Positions 42,005 to 51,865 of a stretch of 52,480 nt of DNA are shown piece after piece (position 1 is the first letter of the stretch; each line of letters opens with the position of its first letter). The position numbers and the translations under genes were made by a program. The DNA is from Triparma columacea (taxonomy: Eukaryota > Sar > Bolidophyceae > Parmales > Triparmaceae): assembly GCA_030267965.1 (NCBI GenBank), contig BRYA01000134.1, positions 2,067-54,546 on the forward strand. Reading direction: 5' to 3'. The notes under the pieces were generated by a model. That model did no database searches, was not told the DNA's origin, and saw only the letters and a list, made by a program, of their open reading frames with translations.

Positions 42005-42457
42005 ATGTCCGAGCTTATGCAGGGAACCGAGTTCCAACACATTCTCCGTATTCTCAACACCAACGTTGAGGGAAAGCGTAACGTCGTTTTCGCCCTGACC
42101 AAGATCCGTGGTCTTGGACGCCGTTTCGCCGACATCATTTGCAAGAAGGCTGAGGTCGACGTCAACAAGCGCGCCGGAGAGCTCACTGCTGACGAGATTG
42201 AGAAGCTTGTCGCCATCATCCAGTCCCCCAAGCAGTTCAAGATCCCTCTTTGGTTCCTCAACAGGCAAAAGGACTTCAAGACCGGGAAGTACTCCCAGAT
42301 CTTCGCCCAGGGCTTCGACGCGAAGCTCCGCGACGACATCGAGAGGATGAAGAAGATGAGGGCACACAGGGGACTCAGGCACTGGTGGAACATCAGGGTC
42401 AGAGGACAGCACACTAAGACCACCGGACGCAGGGCTGTCGCACACGGACCTAAGTAA
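42005..42457 (+). CDS. RPS18: 40S ribosomal protein S18 (uS13)
   Basis: Single coding exon, 150 residues, against about 152 in animals. It is a component of the head of the small subunit, contacting 5S/25S bridge regions and P-site tRNA. Landmarks: [76 protein letters not shown] and QHTKTTGRR near the C-terminus. Codon choice is strongly GC-ending, as expected of a highly expressed gene. The ATG follows an acceptor-like ACCAG by six bases. Its 3' end and untranslated region are repeated downstream. Confidence 0.95.
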   Translation: MSELMQGTEFQHILRILNTNVEGKRNVVFALTKIRGLGRRFADIICKKAEVDVNKRAGELTADEIEKLVAIIQSPKQFKIPLWFLNRQKDFKTGKYSQIFAQGFDAKLRDDIERMKKMRAHRGLRHWWNIRVRGQHTKTTGRRAVAHGPK

Positions 42458-42514
42458 ATTTGAGAAGCTAGAAGGAAAGAAAAATTTACAAAAGAATAAG
42501 GGAATTTTTTCATT

Positions 42515-43094
42515 ATCTTCGCCCAAGGCTTCGACGCGAAACTCCGTGACGACATCGAGAGGATGAAGAAGATGAGGGCACACAGGGGACTCAGGCACTG
42601 GTGGAACATCAGGGTCAGAGGACAGCACACTAAGACCACCGGACGCAGGGCAGTCGCACACGGACCCAAGTAAATTTGAAGAGCTAGAAAGGAAATAAAA
42701 ATTTACAAAAGAATAAGGGAATTTTTTCATTAGATCTTCGCCCAGGGCTTCGACGCGAAGCTCCGCGACGACATCGAGAGGATGAAGAAGATGAGGGCAC
42801 ACAGGGGACTCAGGCACTGGTGGAACATCAGGGTCAGAGGACAGCACACTAAGACCACCGGACGCAGGGCTGTCGCACACGGACCTAAGTAAATTTGATG
42901 CTAGAAGGAAAGAAAAATTTACAAAAGAAAAGGAGGATTTTTTTCATTAAGCCCAGAATTTGACGCGAAGCTCCGCGACAACATCGAGAGGATGAAGAAG
43001 ATGAGAGCACACAGGGGACTCAGGCACTTTGTTCCACATCAGGAGGACAGCACACTAAGACCACCGGACGCAGGGCTGTCGCACACGGACCTAG
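42515..43094 (+). repeat. Three extra tandem copies of the S18 gene tail
   Basis: The last third of the S18 coding region plus its 3' untranslated sequence (unit of about 217-221 bp) is repeated at 42515-42733, 42734-42950 and 42951-43094. The first two copies keep the reading frame to the normal stop. The third has base changes and deletions and is cut off after CACACGGACCTAG. The copies lack the 5' part of the gene, so they are fragments. Confidence 0.92.
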
Positions 43095-43393
43095 GATCCT
43101 AAGGAGACGAGAAATGATTTGTCATTATTTGCCAAGAAAACTGCATTATAAACTTTAGCTACTTTTTAGAACCAACCAAACTCTTCACAATACCAACAAC
43201 AATTCTACTACCTACACCGTATCCAAAAACATTGTAGTTCAGCTCAAATTTGGTCCCCAAAAAATAACATCGACCAAATCCCTAACTTTCAATCTCCTCC
43301 TCTCCATCTAAACATTCACGCCATACCCTAGCTCAAGCGCTGTCAGGACTTATTCTTTCATCCTTCCCAAATCCTTCCCAAATCCTTCCCAAA

Positions 43394-44308
43394 ATGCCCA
43401 AATCAGCAGTATACTCTGGCAAAGAGAGATTCTCTGGAGATCGTGACTGGAGACGTGAACTCACAGAGGTGACTTTTGCAAAGGGAGTGACGTCGATTGG
43501 CTGTAACGCCTTCTGGGGATGCTCCTCCCTCGCAGCCATCACAATCCCTGACACAGTGACGTCAATTTGTGATTATGCCTTCAGGGGATGCTCCTCCCTC
43601 GCAGCCATCACAATCCCGGACGGAGTGATGTCGATTGGCGATTGCGCCTTCAGTGAATGCTCCTCCCTCGCAGCCATCACAATCCCGGACACAGTGATGA
43701 CGATTGGTACTGGCGCCTTCAGGAAATGCTTGTCCCTCGCAGCCATCACAATCCCGGACTCTATGACGGTGATTGGTGCTTTCGCCTTCAGCGGATGCTC
43801 CTCCCTCGCAACCATCACAATCCCGGACACAGTGGTGATGATAATTGATGGCGCCTTCATGAATTGCTCCTCCCTCGCAGCCATCACAATCCCGTACGGA
43901 GTGACGAAGATTGACAATTACGCCTTCGAAGGATGCTCCTCCCTAGCAGCCATCACAATCCCGGACACAGTGACGAGGATTGGCCATTGGGCCTTTTACG
44001 GATGCAGCGCCCTGACGAGACTCAGTTTATCTCCTGCGGTCTCTATCGGTCCAAACTGCTTCTCAAACTGCACCGCCCTAATCTCTGCCGCTGCCGATCA
44101 AAATATGCCGACTGTCAAGGACCTCCTCAATTCTAGGTGGCACCGCATACGTGAACGCGTCACCGTTCTGTCCTGCCTTAAGACACTCTTTACTACCCCA
44201 AAAAAGAGGAAGCGACAGGACGGAGGTGAAGCGCAAACACTTGGGGTAACTGCGACACGCAAGAGGCTCCCGAAGGTTATGTGGAGAGTTATTCTGGAAT
44301 TTCTGTAA
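43394..44308 (+). CDS. BspA-type leucine-rich-repeat protein 5 (dispersed copy)
   Basis: Single exon, 304 residues, opposite in strand to the four-gene cluster and 13 kb away. It has a variant cap (MPKSAVYSGKERFSGD), seven 23-residue repeats of a CSSLAAITIPDTVTxIG type, and the family tail with SIGPNCFSNC, HRIRERVTVLSCLK, KKRKRQDGGE and LPKVMWRVILEFL. The upstream block of the cluster genes is not present; its 5' flank is unrelated. The DNA is more diverged from the cluster than the cluster copies are from each other. It lies between two halves of an S18 tail copy. Confidence 0.85.
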   Translation: MPKSAVYSGKERFSGDRDWRRELTEVTFAKGVTSIGCNAFWGCSSLAAITIPDTVTSICDYAFRGCSSLAAITIPDGVMSIGDCAFSECSSLAAITIPDTVMTIGTGAFRKCLSLAAITIPDSMTVIGAFAFSGCSSLATITIPDTVVMIIDGAFMNCSSLAAITIPYGVTKIDNYAFEGCSSLAAITIPDTVTRIGHWAFYGCSALTRLSLSPAVSIGPNCFSNCTALISAAADQNMPTVKDLLNSRWHRIRERVTVLSCLKTLFTTPKKRKRQDGGEAQTLGVTATRKRLPKVMWRVILEFL

Positions 44309-44697
44309 CTCTAAAGCGTTCATAATAATAGATGACTATACATTTAAACTCTAAAGCGTTACCCTTTTTCCAAGTATAGTCAGACACGAATGAAACAATC
44401 GGGTCCTAAGTAAACTTTGAAAGCTAGAAGGAAAGAAAAATTTACTAAAGAACAGGGGGAATTTGTTTCATTAAGGGACGCAGGGACGAAGGGGGGCATT
44501 TTAGCCTGATGCTGCGTACTGTAGCGTACTTTTGCGCCTTGTAAGTCAGATCAAATACGTTCAAGAATGCCACTGCTATGAAATAATACACCACAAGCCC
44601 AAGCGGTCAAGAAACAAGGCTGCGAGGTGAGGGTTGGTGAAGAATAACCCCCCCTTAAAACCCCCATTATTTTCGAAACGGGTAAACTCCCCTTTCC
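44309..44697. other. LRR 3' flank, then S18 3'-untranslated fragment
   Basis: Positions 44309-44403 hold LRR-family 3' flank (GAAACAATCGGGTC). Positions 44404-44470 match the S18 3' untranslated sequence (CTAAGTAAACTTTGAAAGCT, with AGAAGGAAAGAAAAATTTAC following). The rest is spacer with no gene seen. Confidence 0.75.
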
Positions 44698-45216
44698 TTA
44701 GTTAGTGTCCCCCCCCCCCGTAGCTTTTTCGTAGAAGTTCTCGCAAGCCTTGAGTACCTCACTATGAGTTGTAACAACCTTGATCTCGTCCTTCTCGTAC
44801 CCTCCACCCTTAACCATTTTCCCTAAAGCTCCATCGTATGCCTCTAGACTTTTTATGAAGTCATCGTATGGTAGAGTTTGGTTGGAAGAGGACATGGTCT
44901 TCATGGTTTTACGAAGCGTATCAAAGGGGGGGGAACGGAGGGTTGAACGGAGGGAGTTGTAGTCAACTGATGATTGGGTGGAAGGTGAGTCTGACCTGAG
45001 GGCTGTGCAGGCGCGCTTTACTTGAAGGAGGGAAGAGGTTGGGTAGGTTGAGTCGGCAAGAGCTGGCGCTGATGGTGGTAACAATGTTGATATAATTGAT
45101 AATGAGGTGATTTGAAACGTTCTGCGACGTGTGATGAAGGGAGTTGATTGTGGGGTGTAGCTAATAGTTGATATAACGAGGATGAACAAAATTATGGAGA
45201 CAAACATTTCTTGCAT
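44698..45216 (-). CDS. Predicted plastid thylakoid-lumen protein
   Basis: Single exon, 172 residues. The N-terminus has a hydrophobic signal-like segment (residues 4-18), then a short polar stretch with PFITRRRTFQ. A second hydrophobic stretch ends in PPSAPALADS, a good lumen-type cleavage site near residue 54. The twin-arginine-like RRR before the second hydrophobic part suggests Tat-dependent import. This two-part arrangement is typical of lumen proteins in algae with secondary plastids. The mature ~118 residues look all-helical, reminiscent of PsbQ-like four-helix proteins of photosystem II, but that is inference from size and leader only. The Gly-rich end reads ATGGGDTN. Confidence 0.6.
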   Translation of the reverse strand: MQEMFVSIILFILVISTISYTPQSTPFITRRRTFQITSLSIISTLLPPSAPALADSTYPTSSLLQVKRACTALRSDSPSTQSSVDYNSLRSTLRSPPFDTLRKTMKTMSSSNQTLPYDDFIKSLEAYDGALGKMVKGGGYEKDEIKVVTTHSEVLKACENFYEKATGGGDTN

Positions 45217-45735
45217 TTTTTGAGAAGAAAACCCAATTCACTGATTTCTCAATCCCATTTCGCCTCATTTACGACACTAACATTCCACCATCTCCACCTT
45301 CTTACTACAATATCTTTCTCTTCTATCAAACCACCTCAAATCCGCCAATTCTGATTATAAATCAAACATCTCACTTCGACTCACATTTCTGCAGCCACAT
45401 CATACACACATACACACACACACACGTACACACACATAAATACCAAGAAGCACCAACAAACACAGAAACTACGTACATTCACACCATCTACTCCCACCTT
45501 ACTCCCACCTTTCTCCTCTCACCAACTCCCACCGACTCCCCCAGCCCTAGCCCCAGCCCTAGCCCCAGCCCCATTGCCTACAGCATCGCCTACTGCTAGT
45601 CCTACCACATCATCGCCTTCTTCTAGTCCTACCACAACATCGCCTACCCCATAATCTACTTCCATTAATCCCCCTCCACCTTCCTCTCCCCCCCCTCTTC
45701 ACCCCCCCCCCCCCCTACCCTCTCTCTCCTAAGTC
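45217..45735. promoter_or_regulatory. Divergent intergenic region
   Basis: Lies between the lumen-protein gene (minus) and the SMR-UIM gene (plus). It holds a CA microsatellite near 45402-45440 and a 12-bp CCAGCCCTAGCC repeat near 45540-45572. No core promoter motif was identified. Confidence 0.5.
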
Positions 45736-48260
45736 ATGTCATCCCCCCTCCCCCCCTCACCAGGACCATTAGATCTGCATGGTTTCCGTGTCTCAACAGC
45801 CCAGTATCTACTAACGAATTATTTGACTTTGACATCACCATCACCTACGTTATTGAGGGTTGTTAAAACATGGGGTGAAGGCCCTATTAGGGTTATTATA
45901 ACAGGTAAGGAAGGTGATAAGGAGAGGTATCGCAAGGTTGTGGGAGATTTTGATTGTTGTTTGTTCCGCTGATGTAAATACCACACGAGATTTAGTTGCG
46001 TATGATATGCGACGTGCATTTCGGAGACACGCGCTATGATTAAACGCCAGTTAGCGAAATGGCTGCCAAACGACCATACTGAGGAACAAACACATGAAAA
46101 CAAGAAGCTGTAGTAGGTTAACACTATACCTTCCTGTCGAAGAGTCACCTAACACACATCTTCAATCGCATTCGATATCCATCGTCATTCTCTCTTCCTC
46201 GCACACACATTCGATGATGCAGGTAAGGAAGGAGAGAAGGAGTGGTATTGCAAAGTTGTTTGAAATGTTGAATGTTGTTTGTTCCGCTGATGTAGATAAC
46301 CCATAATGATGAATCTTCTATGATATGCGACGTGCATTTCGGAGACACGCGCTATGATTAAACGCCAGTATGTGAAACGGCTGCCAAACGACTATACTGA
46401 GGAACAAACATATGACAACAACAAGCTGTAGTAGGTTAACACTGTATTTTCCTGTCGAAGAGTCACCTAACACCAATCTTCAATCGCACTCGATATCCAT
46501 CGTCATTCTCTCTTCCTCGCACACACATTTGACGATGCAGGTAAGGAAGGAAGGAAGAGAAGAAGGAGAAGTATTGCAAAGTTGTTGGAGATGTTGAATG
46601 TTGTTTGTTCCAAGGATGTAAATATACCACAATCCAAAGAGTCTTATGATATGCGACGTGCATTTCGGAGACACGCGCTATGATTAAACGCCAGTTAATT
46701 AAATGGCTGCCAAACGACCATACTGAGGAACAAACACAACCCAATAACAAGCTTTAGTAGGTTAACACTGTACCTTCCTGTGTAAGAATCACCTAACACA
46801 CATCTTCAATCACACTCGATATCCGCCCTCCCCCCTCTCATTCAACGATGCAGGTACGGGTAAACACAGTGGTGCTGGTGGTGCGGTTTTGAAACCCATG
46901 GTTGTTAAAGAGCTTGATAGGTAAGGAAGGAAGGAAAGAAGGAGTATTGCAAAGTTGTTGGAGATTTTGAATGTTGTTTGTTCCAAGGATGTAAATATAC
47001 CACAACCTTGTCATGACTATGATATGCGACGTGCATTTCGGAGACACGCGCAATGATATAACGCCAGCAATCTTCAAACGGCTGCCAAACGACCATACTG
47101 AGGAGCAAACACAACCCAACAACAAGCTATTATCTTCACACTGTACCTTCCTGTCGAAGAGTCACCTAACACACATCTTCAATCACACTCGGCATCCGCC
47201 CCCCCCCCCCCCTCTCCTCCTCTTTACCCTCACAAACAACATTTGACGATGCAGAATGGGTTTTAAGTACGTTTATGATAGGAGAGGTGTTTTCAACGTG
47301 GATTTAAGAGGGAATAATGGAAGTAGGGGGAATGGGATGATTAGTGAGACCTTGACGGAGGGAAGGGTGGGATACGTGGATGAGAGTAAAGGGAAGGGTA
47401 ATGAAGAGGAGGGAGATAGTGGGAGGCATTGTTTCAAGGTTGGGGAACTTCTCGAAATTAACAGCCCGAACTTTCCAAGGTAAGAAGAAAGAGAGAGAGA
47501 TGGTTGGGTTTGTTGAAAGACGCAGAACGCGTGTTTTCGGGACGACGTGGAATCGCAGTGATGGTTTGTTAGTAAATGTTTCAACCCTAACCCCATCCCA
47601 CCCCTAAAACCAAGCCTGCGTAAAACCAGGGAGGAGGAGGTAATGCTAAAAGCAATAACATCAGAGGGTCGTAAACTCGAGGATATACGCGTAGCAAAGT
47701 CCCGTAAGTTGGAGGTATCTGAGGGTGTACTATTAGAGGAGGCTTTGAAAGCCAGTTTAGGGGAAGACGGTGAGAGAGAGGATAGGGAAATGAGGGAGAT
47801 TGAAAACGCGCTTAAGAACAGCTTGGTTGATAAGGGGGGAAGGGAGGATACGGGAGAGGAGGAGATCGAGGTCAAGAGGGTTTTAGAAGAGAGCAAGAAG
47901 GAGTATGAGGATATTATCGAGCAGGAGATTAGGGCTTGGGAAATTATAGAGAGGGATATTAGAGAGAGGGAAAGGAGGGACAACGAGGGGGGGAAGGATG
48001 AGGACGATGAGGATGATGAGGATGACGAGGACATCAAGATTGCTCTTAACGAAAGCTTGAAATATTTACAGAAAGAAGGTGGGGGAGTGAAGGGGGGGGA
48101 GGAACTCACGGATGAGGATGAGGTATTACGGGAAGCCATTGAGAGGAGCTTAATAAGTAAAGAGGAGGGACGAGGTAATATGGAGGAGGAGGAGGACATG
48201 ATCAAAAGGGCCATCGAGGAAAGCCTAAGAGCGCAGGGGGAGGAGGGGGTGTATTGGTGA
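45736..48260 (+). CDS. SMR-domain protein with a C-terminal array of ubiquitin-interacting motifs
   Basis: Exons 45736-45904, 46854-46920, 47255-47479 and 47615-48260 join in phase (1, 2, 2) to 368 residues. Residues 12-105 form an SMR domain: LDLHGFRVSTAQYLL with the catalytic-type D-x-H (D13, H15), then RVIITGTGKHSGAGG with the GxGxHS loop, and FKYVYDRRGVFNVDL as the last strands. Residues 190-360 are acidic and hold UIM-type helices (acidic, then Ala-x-x-x-Ser): LLEEALKASLGE, REIENALKNSLVD, EDIKIALNESLKY, DEVLREAIERSLIS and EDMIKRAIEESLRA, plus a degenerate EVKRVLEESKK. In yeast Cue2, animal N4BP2 and worm NONU-1, an SMR nuclease is linked to ubiquitin-binding domains (CUE in Cue2) and cuts mRNA at collided ribosomes. 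By analogy, this may be a No-Go decay nuclease that reads ubiquitin through UIMs. Introns 1 and 2 are near-copies of each other. Confidence 0.8.
45905..46853 (+). repeat. Intron 1: three tandem intron units
   Basis: Units 45905-46222, 46223-46540 and 46541-46853 are each about 315 bp. Each begins GTAAGGAAGG (the first GTAAGGAAGGTG) and ends GATGCAG. Each shares ATGATATGCGACGTGCATTT, GGCTGCCAAACGAC, ACTGAGGAACAAAC and GAGTCACCTAACAC. The boundaries between units are CAG directly followed by GTAAGG, so each unit by itself looks like a complete intron and the exon between them has zero length. Confidence 0.9.
46921..47254 (+). repeat. Intron 2: fourth copy of the intron unit
   Basis: This 334-bp intron starts GTAAGGAAGG and ends GACGATGCAG. 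It shares the same internal words as the three units of intron 1, although it sits at a different exon junction and in a different phase. Confidence 0.88.
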
Positions 48261-48400
48261 TGGAGGTTGAGACGATGTGTGGGACTAACGATAAGTTGTC
48301 TATGGAAGTGTTATGTGTGTTTGTGTGTGTGTTGCATTTAACTTTATGGGGTTTTATTAACCAGTCTACTATTGTTCACCGTTCTCCTAATGTCGCTCTC
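48261..48400. other. Short convergent spacer
   Basis: Lies between the SMR-UIM gene and the 3' end of the right KH gene. A GT-rich stretch is at 48310-48335; no gene seen. Confidence 0.5.
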
Positions 48401-50903
48401 CTAATAATGTTGTTCTCCTAATGTCGATCCCAACTTACACCTCCACCTCTTCTCTCCTACATCTTTTCGTTTGTTATCAAACTCCAACACCTCCGCCCAT
48501 CACTTCTCCTCCTTCTCTTTCTCCTTCTTTTTCTCCTCCTCTTTCTCCTCCTCCTCCTCCTCCCCCCCTCCCCCTTTCTCCTCTTCCTCCCCCCCCTCCT
48601 CTTCCTCCTCCCGCTCCTCCTCCTCACCATCATCCTCCTCTTCCTCTTCCTCTTCCTCCTCTCCATCTTCTTCTTCCTCTTTTCCCTCCCTCCCACCCCC
48701 CGAATCACCGCCTGATTCGATCTTCTCTCCAACCTCCTCAACGCTCCTACCAACAGACTCTCCATCACTTTTACCCTCACGAATACCAACCTAGTTGTGT
48801 GCGTGTGTATGCGAGAGGGATGGTAGAGGGGGGGGGGGAGTTAGTGCTGTGCTTGTGCTTGCGGTGTTATTTCTTATCCCCACAATTTTTGCGGCGTCCC
48901 CCTTGAATTTTTGTCAAACTAGCGATATCTCACCTCCTCCTCAACGTCGTCGTCCTCCCCCACTTCCTCATGCTGCTGGCTCGCATTTTCTGGCGTCGCG
49001 TCATGTTTTTGTTGTTTTTGTTCAAGCTCCTGCGGCTGCTGCTTCTGATACCCCTGCATTATTCCCCTCCCCCCCCCTTCCTCCTCCTCCCCTCCTCCTC
49101 CTCCCCCCCCTCCTCCCCCCCCTCCGTTATAGCTCCCGCCCCTTCCTCTCCTCCCACCTCCCCGTTTTTTCCGCTGCCTCTCCCCCTGCGACTGATGAAC
49201 CCGTTGCTGTACCATCCAAGAGCAAGTCTGACAAGCCTCGACTGTCCCTATTATTGTTACGACGCGGTTCTCGGAACCGGGGATGTAGTCTCCCCGCTGG
49301 GATACGTTTATCCTAATCGTGGAGGGAGGGATGGTGGACGGGGTATGGGAATAAGGGGGTGAGGAGAAAGTCGCGCGGATATTTATCAGGGTTTGGAGGG
49401 AATACATGATGTAAAAGGATATTCTTTTGGCAGCCATCGTACTCCGCTCCCTTCTCACCTCGCCCCGCTAATTTGCTGTATTTCATTCATCATGCTACCC
49501 CCTCTTCCGAAAATAGCCCCAACATCACAATCCGGTACAGCCACTTGAACGCATGTAGTCTGACCTTGTACTAAGTCTGAACCGTGGGAGGGAGAAGAAG
49601 GCGAAGAGTGCGAACGGAGGGAGAGGGAGGAAAGATTTAAAAGGTTCGCCTGGTCGCCTGAGGTGATGGGGTTGAAAAAAAAGGGAGAAAGGTGGTGGGT
49701 GGGTGAACATCATAACCTCATCATCGGAACACCCCTTAACTCCCAATTTACACTCACCTCGACCATACCCATACCCTTGACCCCCCCCCTGCATACCGTA
49801 GCCCCCACCCTGGAGCTGTTGATAGTGTCCCATCATCCCCCCTCCTCCCCCCCCCCCACCCCCACTACCTCGTCCTGGTATAATGGAGTGCTGGGGATAT
49901 CTCGCCGCATGTAGGTGGTGGGGGTGGTGGGGGGGGGAGAAGGTAGCGTTCGGGGGTAGGGTGTAGTGCTGGGCTTGATAGGCGGAAGGACTGCCGTAGG
50001 GGTTGTTGAGGTAGGTTTGGGAAATGGGGGGGGAGGAAGATGGGTGGAGGGAGGGGGGGGAGAGGGGTTGGAGGGGGGGGGTAGGAGGGTGGGGGGGATG
50101 GGAGGGGTTGAGGGAAGGAGAACCGTGTGTGGAAGAGGAAAGGAGAGGGGAATGTTGCGAGAGAGGGGAGCCGGGTGGAAGGGACTGATGGGCGGCGAGC
50201 GAAGCGAGCCGTGGGGGGGGATTGGGGGGGGGGGGGTGGTTATGGGATCAGTGAGGTACTATCATAAGCCAAACCTATTCCGCTGCCAAAACAGTAGGGT
50301 TCCCGTTCATCTTACCTGGTGCATCGTGGTGTCAACTCCCTGTCCCTCCCTCCCCCCGTACCCCATATGTCCCCCCCCTCCCCCCTCCTGACCCCTGTAC
50401 GACGTCGTCATATTCTGGTACCTACTAAGCTGTTCGTTCTCCTTCATCTTCTCCACGATCTTCTGGCACGCCAGCCTCAAGCTCGCGGTCGGACCCTCCA
50501 GCCAGACGACGCGCTCCTCGGATACCATGGAGGCCTTGTCGGATATTCGGACGGCAACTTGGCAGGTGCTTCTAAGCTCCTCTAATGCACGGCCTTGCCT
50601 ACCGATTATAAAACCCATTGCGGAGGAGGGGAGGACGAGCTGGACGGAGTTGGAGTTGGAGGGGAATTGGAGAATGTAGGTGAGGATGGAGTGAATGGAA
50701 TGTGGGGTACCTGTTAGTAATACAACCCGGGAATTAGAGTTTGGAAAGTACTGCGAGGACTGCGATAGCTTTATACGAACCCTGTTCTCCGACTGGAGTC
50801 GCGAGATTGTAGAACCAGCTTTCCCTATGAGGAGTCCACATGCGTTCGTACAGAGGAGAAGTTTGAGGCTGATAGGATGTGTAGGAGTGGCGGACTCTGC
50901 CAT
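48401..50903 (-). CDS. Triple KH-domain RNA-binding protein, right copy
   Basis: Exons 50903-50316, 50184-49758, 49657-49459, 49312-48934 and 48790-48401, phases 0, 1, 2, 0. KH1 carries GLLIGKAGSTI, KH2 GFIIGRQGRALEEL and KH3 GAIFGRGGSMMNEI. Exon 1 continues past KH2 with SRYQNMTTSYRGQEGGGGGH. This shows what the gap in the left copy probably contains. The Pro/Gly linker and most of the acidic tail match the left copy. KH1 differs at many residues (for example SENRVRIKLSQSSQYFP against SENNCRMKLSQSYHFFP) while KH2 is identical. The acidic tail is split by an intron (GAG-GTGAG to CTAG), and the last exon reads a different frame at the end, giving another C-terminus. The exact start of exon 2 is the best phase-compatible CAG and is uncertain. 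Confidence 0.78.
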
Positions 50904-51865
50904 TATGTAGGTTGGGATGGGTTTTCTTGTGGAGTTGAACAGTGGTCGGAATGAAAGGAATTTTATTCCTTCTGTTTTAGTACACTCTGCGTAGTAGAAG
51001 GATTTCGTTGTGTATTGTGTGTTGTGGGAGAGAGGAAGAGAGAGAGAGAGAGAGGGTGTTCGGGAGGAGATTTAATTCCTCCTGTTTTAACACAATCCGA
51101 CGGTGTAGAAGTATTTCAACGGCCAGTAATTAAGCTGATATGGGGTAAAGCGACTAGAAGAACGATATGGTTGTTTACAAAAGGATTTTTTGGGGGAGTG
51201 TTGAACCTACAGATTTCGTCCAGGTTTTCTGGAAGGTTGCCGATATACACCATTTGGTCAATCGACTGGTCAAGCAGACTTTGCAAAACTCAGAACACGT
51301 ACTATGCTTTCTACTGCGTTGAGCAAAAATTCCCGCCGTGGACCGCCGTCGCCGGGCACGAACTGTACTTCGTTGCTCCAGCATGGATCTCAGGAAGGTC
51401 CTAACCCGATCACCACCACATCATTGACCTCCAAGAGCAAGAAGGCGCTTAACAAGTGTTACGACGATGACGACGTAATGGTCATTGAAAAGGACAAGCT
51501 TCCGATGTATATCGCGATTGATGAGGATGAGGAAGAGGATGAGGGGTTGGAGGACAAGGCCCAGCAACTCGGGGACATACTGAAAGCCTACATCGACGGG
51601 TCATCTACCAAGAAGTTCATCGACGAGGTGAGAACTTGGATGACACTGGACGATACAAACGGAATCCCTCCTTCTCACAACATCGCACTCTAAATCGTTC
51701 CCAGCTTAAGTCCCTTTCTCCCGCTGCAAGACTTGCACGTTTGCAGACGGTCTTCAACCAAGGCACCCCGGGATGTATAGAACTGGGTACCTTCAACTGC
51801 GACCTCGTTCCGAATGAGTGTCCGCGCAGGCCCTTGGGAATAATGATATTGATTATTTTCTTCGC
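48479..51865 (-). repeat. Right arm of the large inverted duplication
   Basis: Reverse-oriented partner of 9716-12757. It is about 350 bp longer, mainly because of the acidic-tail intron and the segment hidden by the gap in the left arm. The outer edge lies ~545 bp before the telomere. Confidence 0.88.
50904..51303. promoter_or_regulatory. Shared divergent promoter region of the right KH gene pair
   Basis: Counterpart of 10284-10679, holding the same GA/CT dinucleotide run near 51032-51053 and the same paired AGGAATTTTATTCCT and AGGAGATTTAATTCCTCCTG elements. Confidence 0.5.

Noticed and set aside
41831..42880. A 349-residue minus-strand frame across the S18 region
   Set aside because: It is the mirror of S18 and its repeated tails; the plus strand matches a ribosomal protein throughout.
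48457..48794. Poly-serine and basic frames opposite the KH acidic tail
   Set aside because: Low-complexity GAG/CTC repeats open every frame; the KH reading frame explains the stretch.
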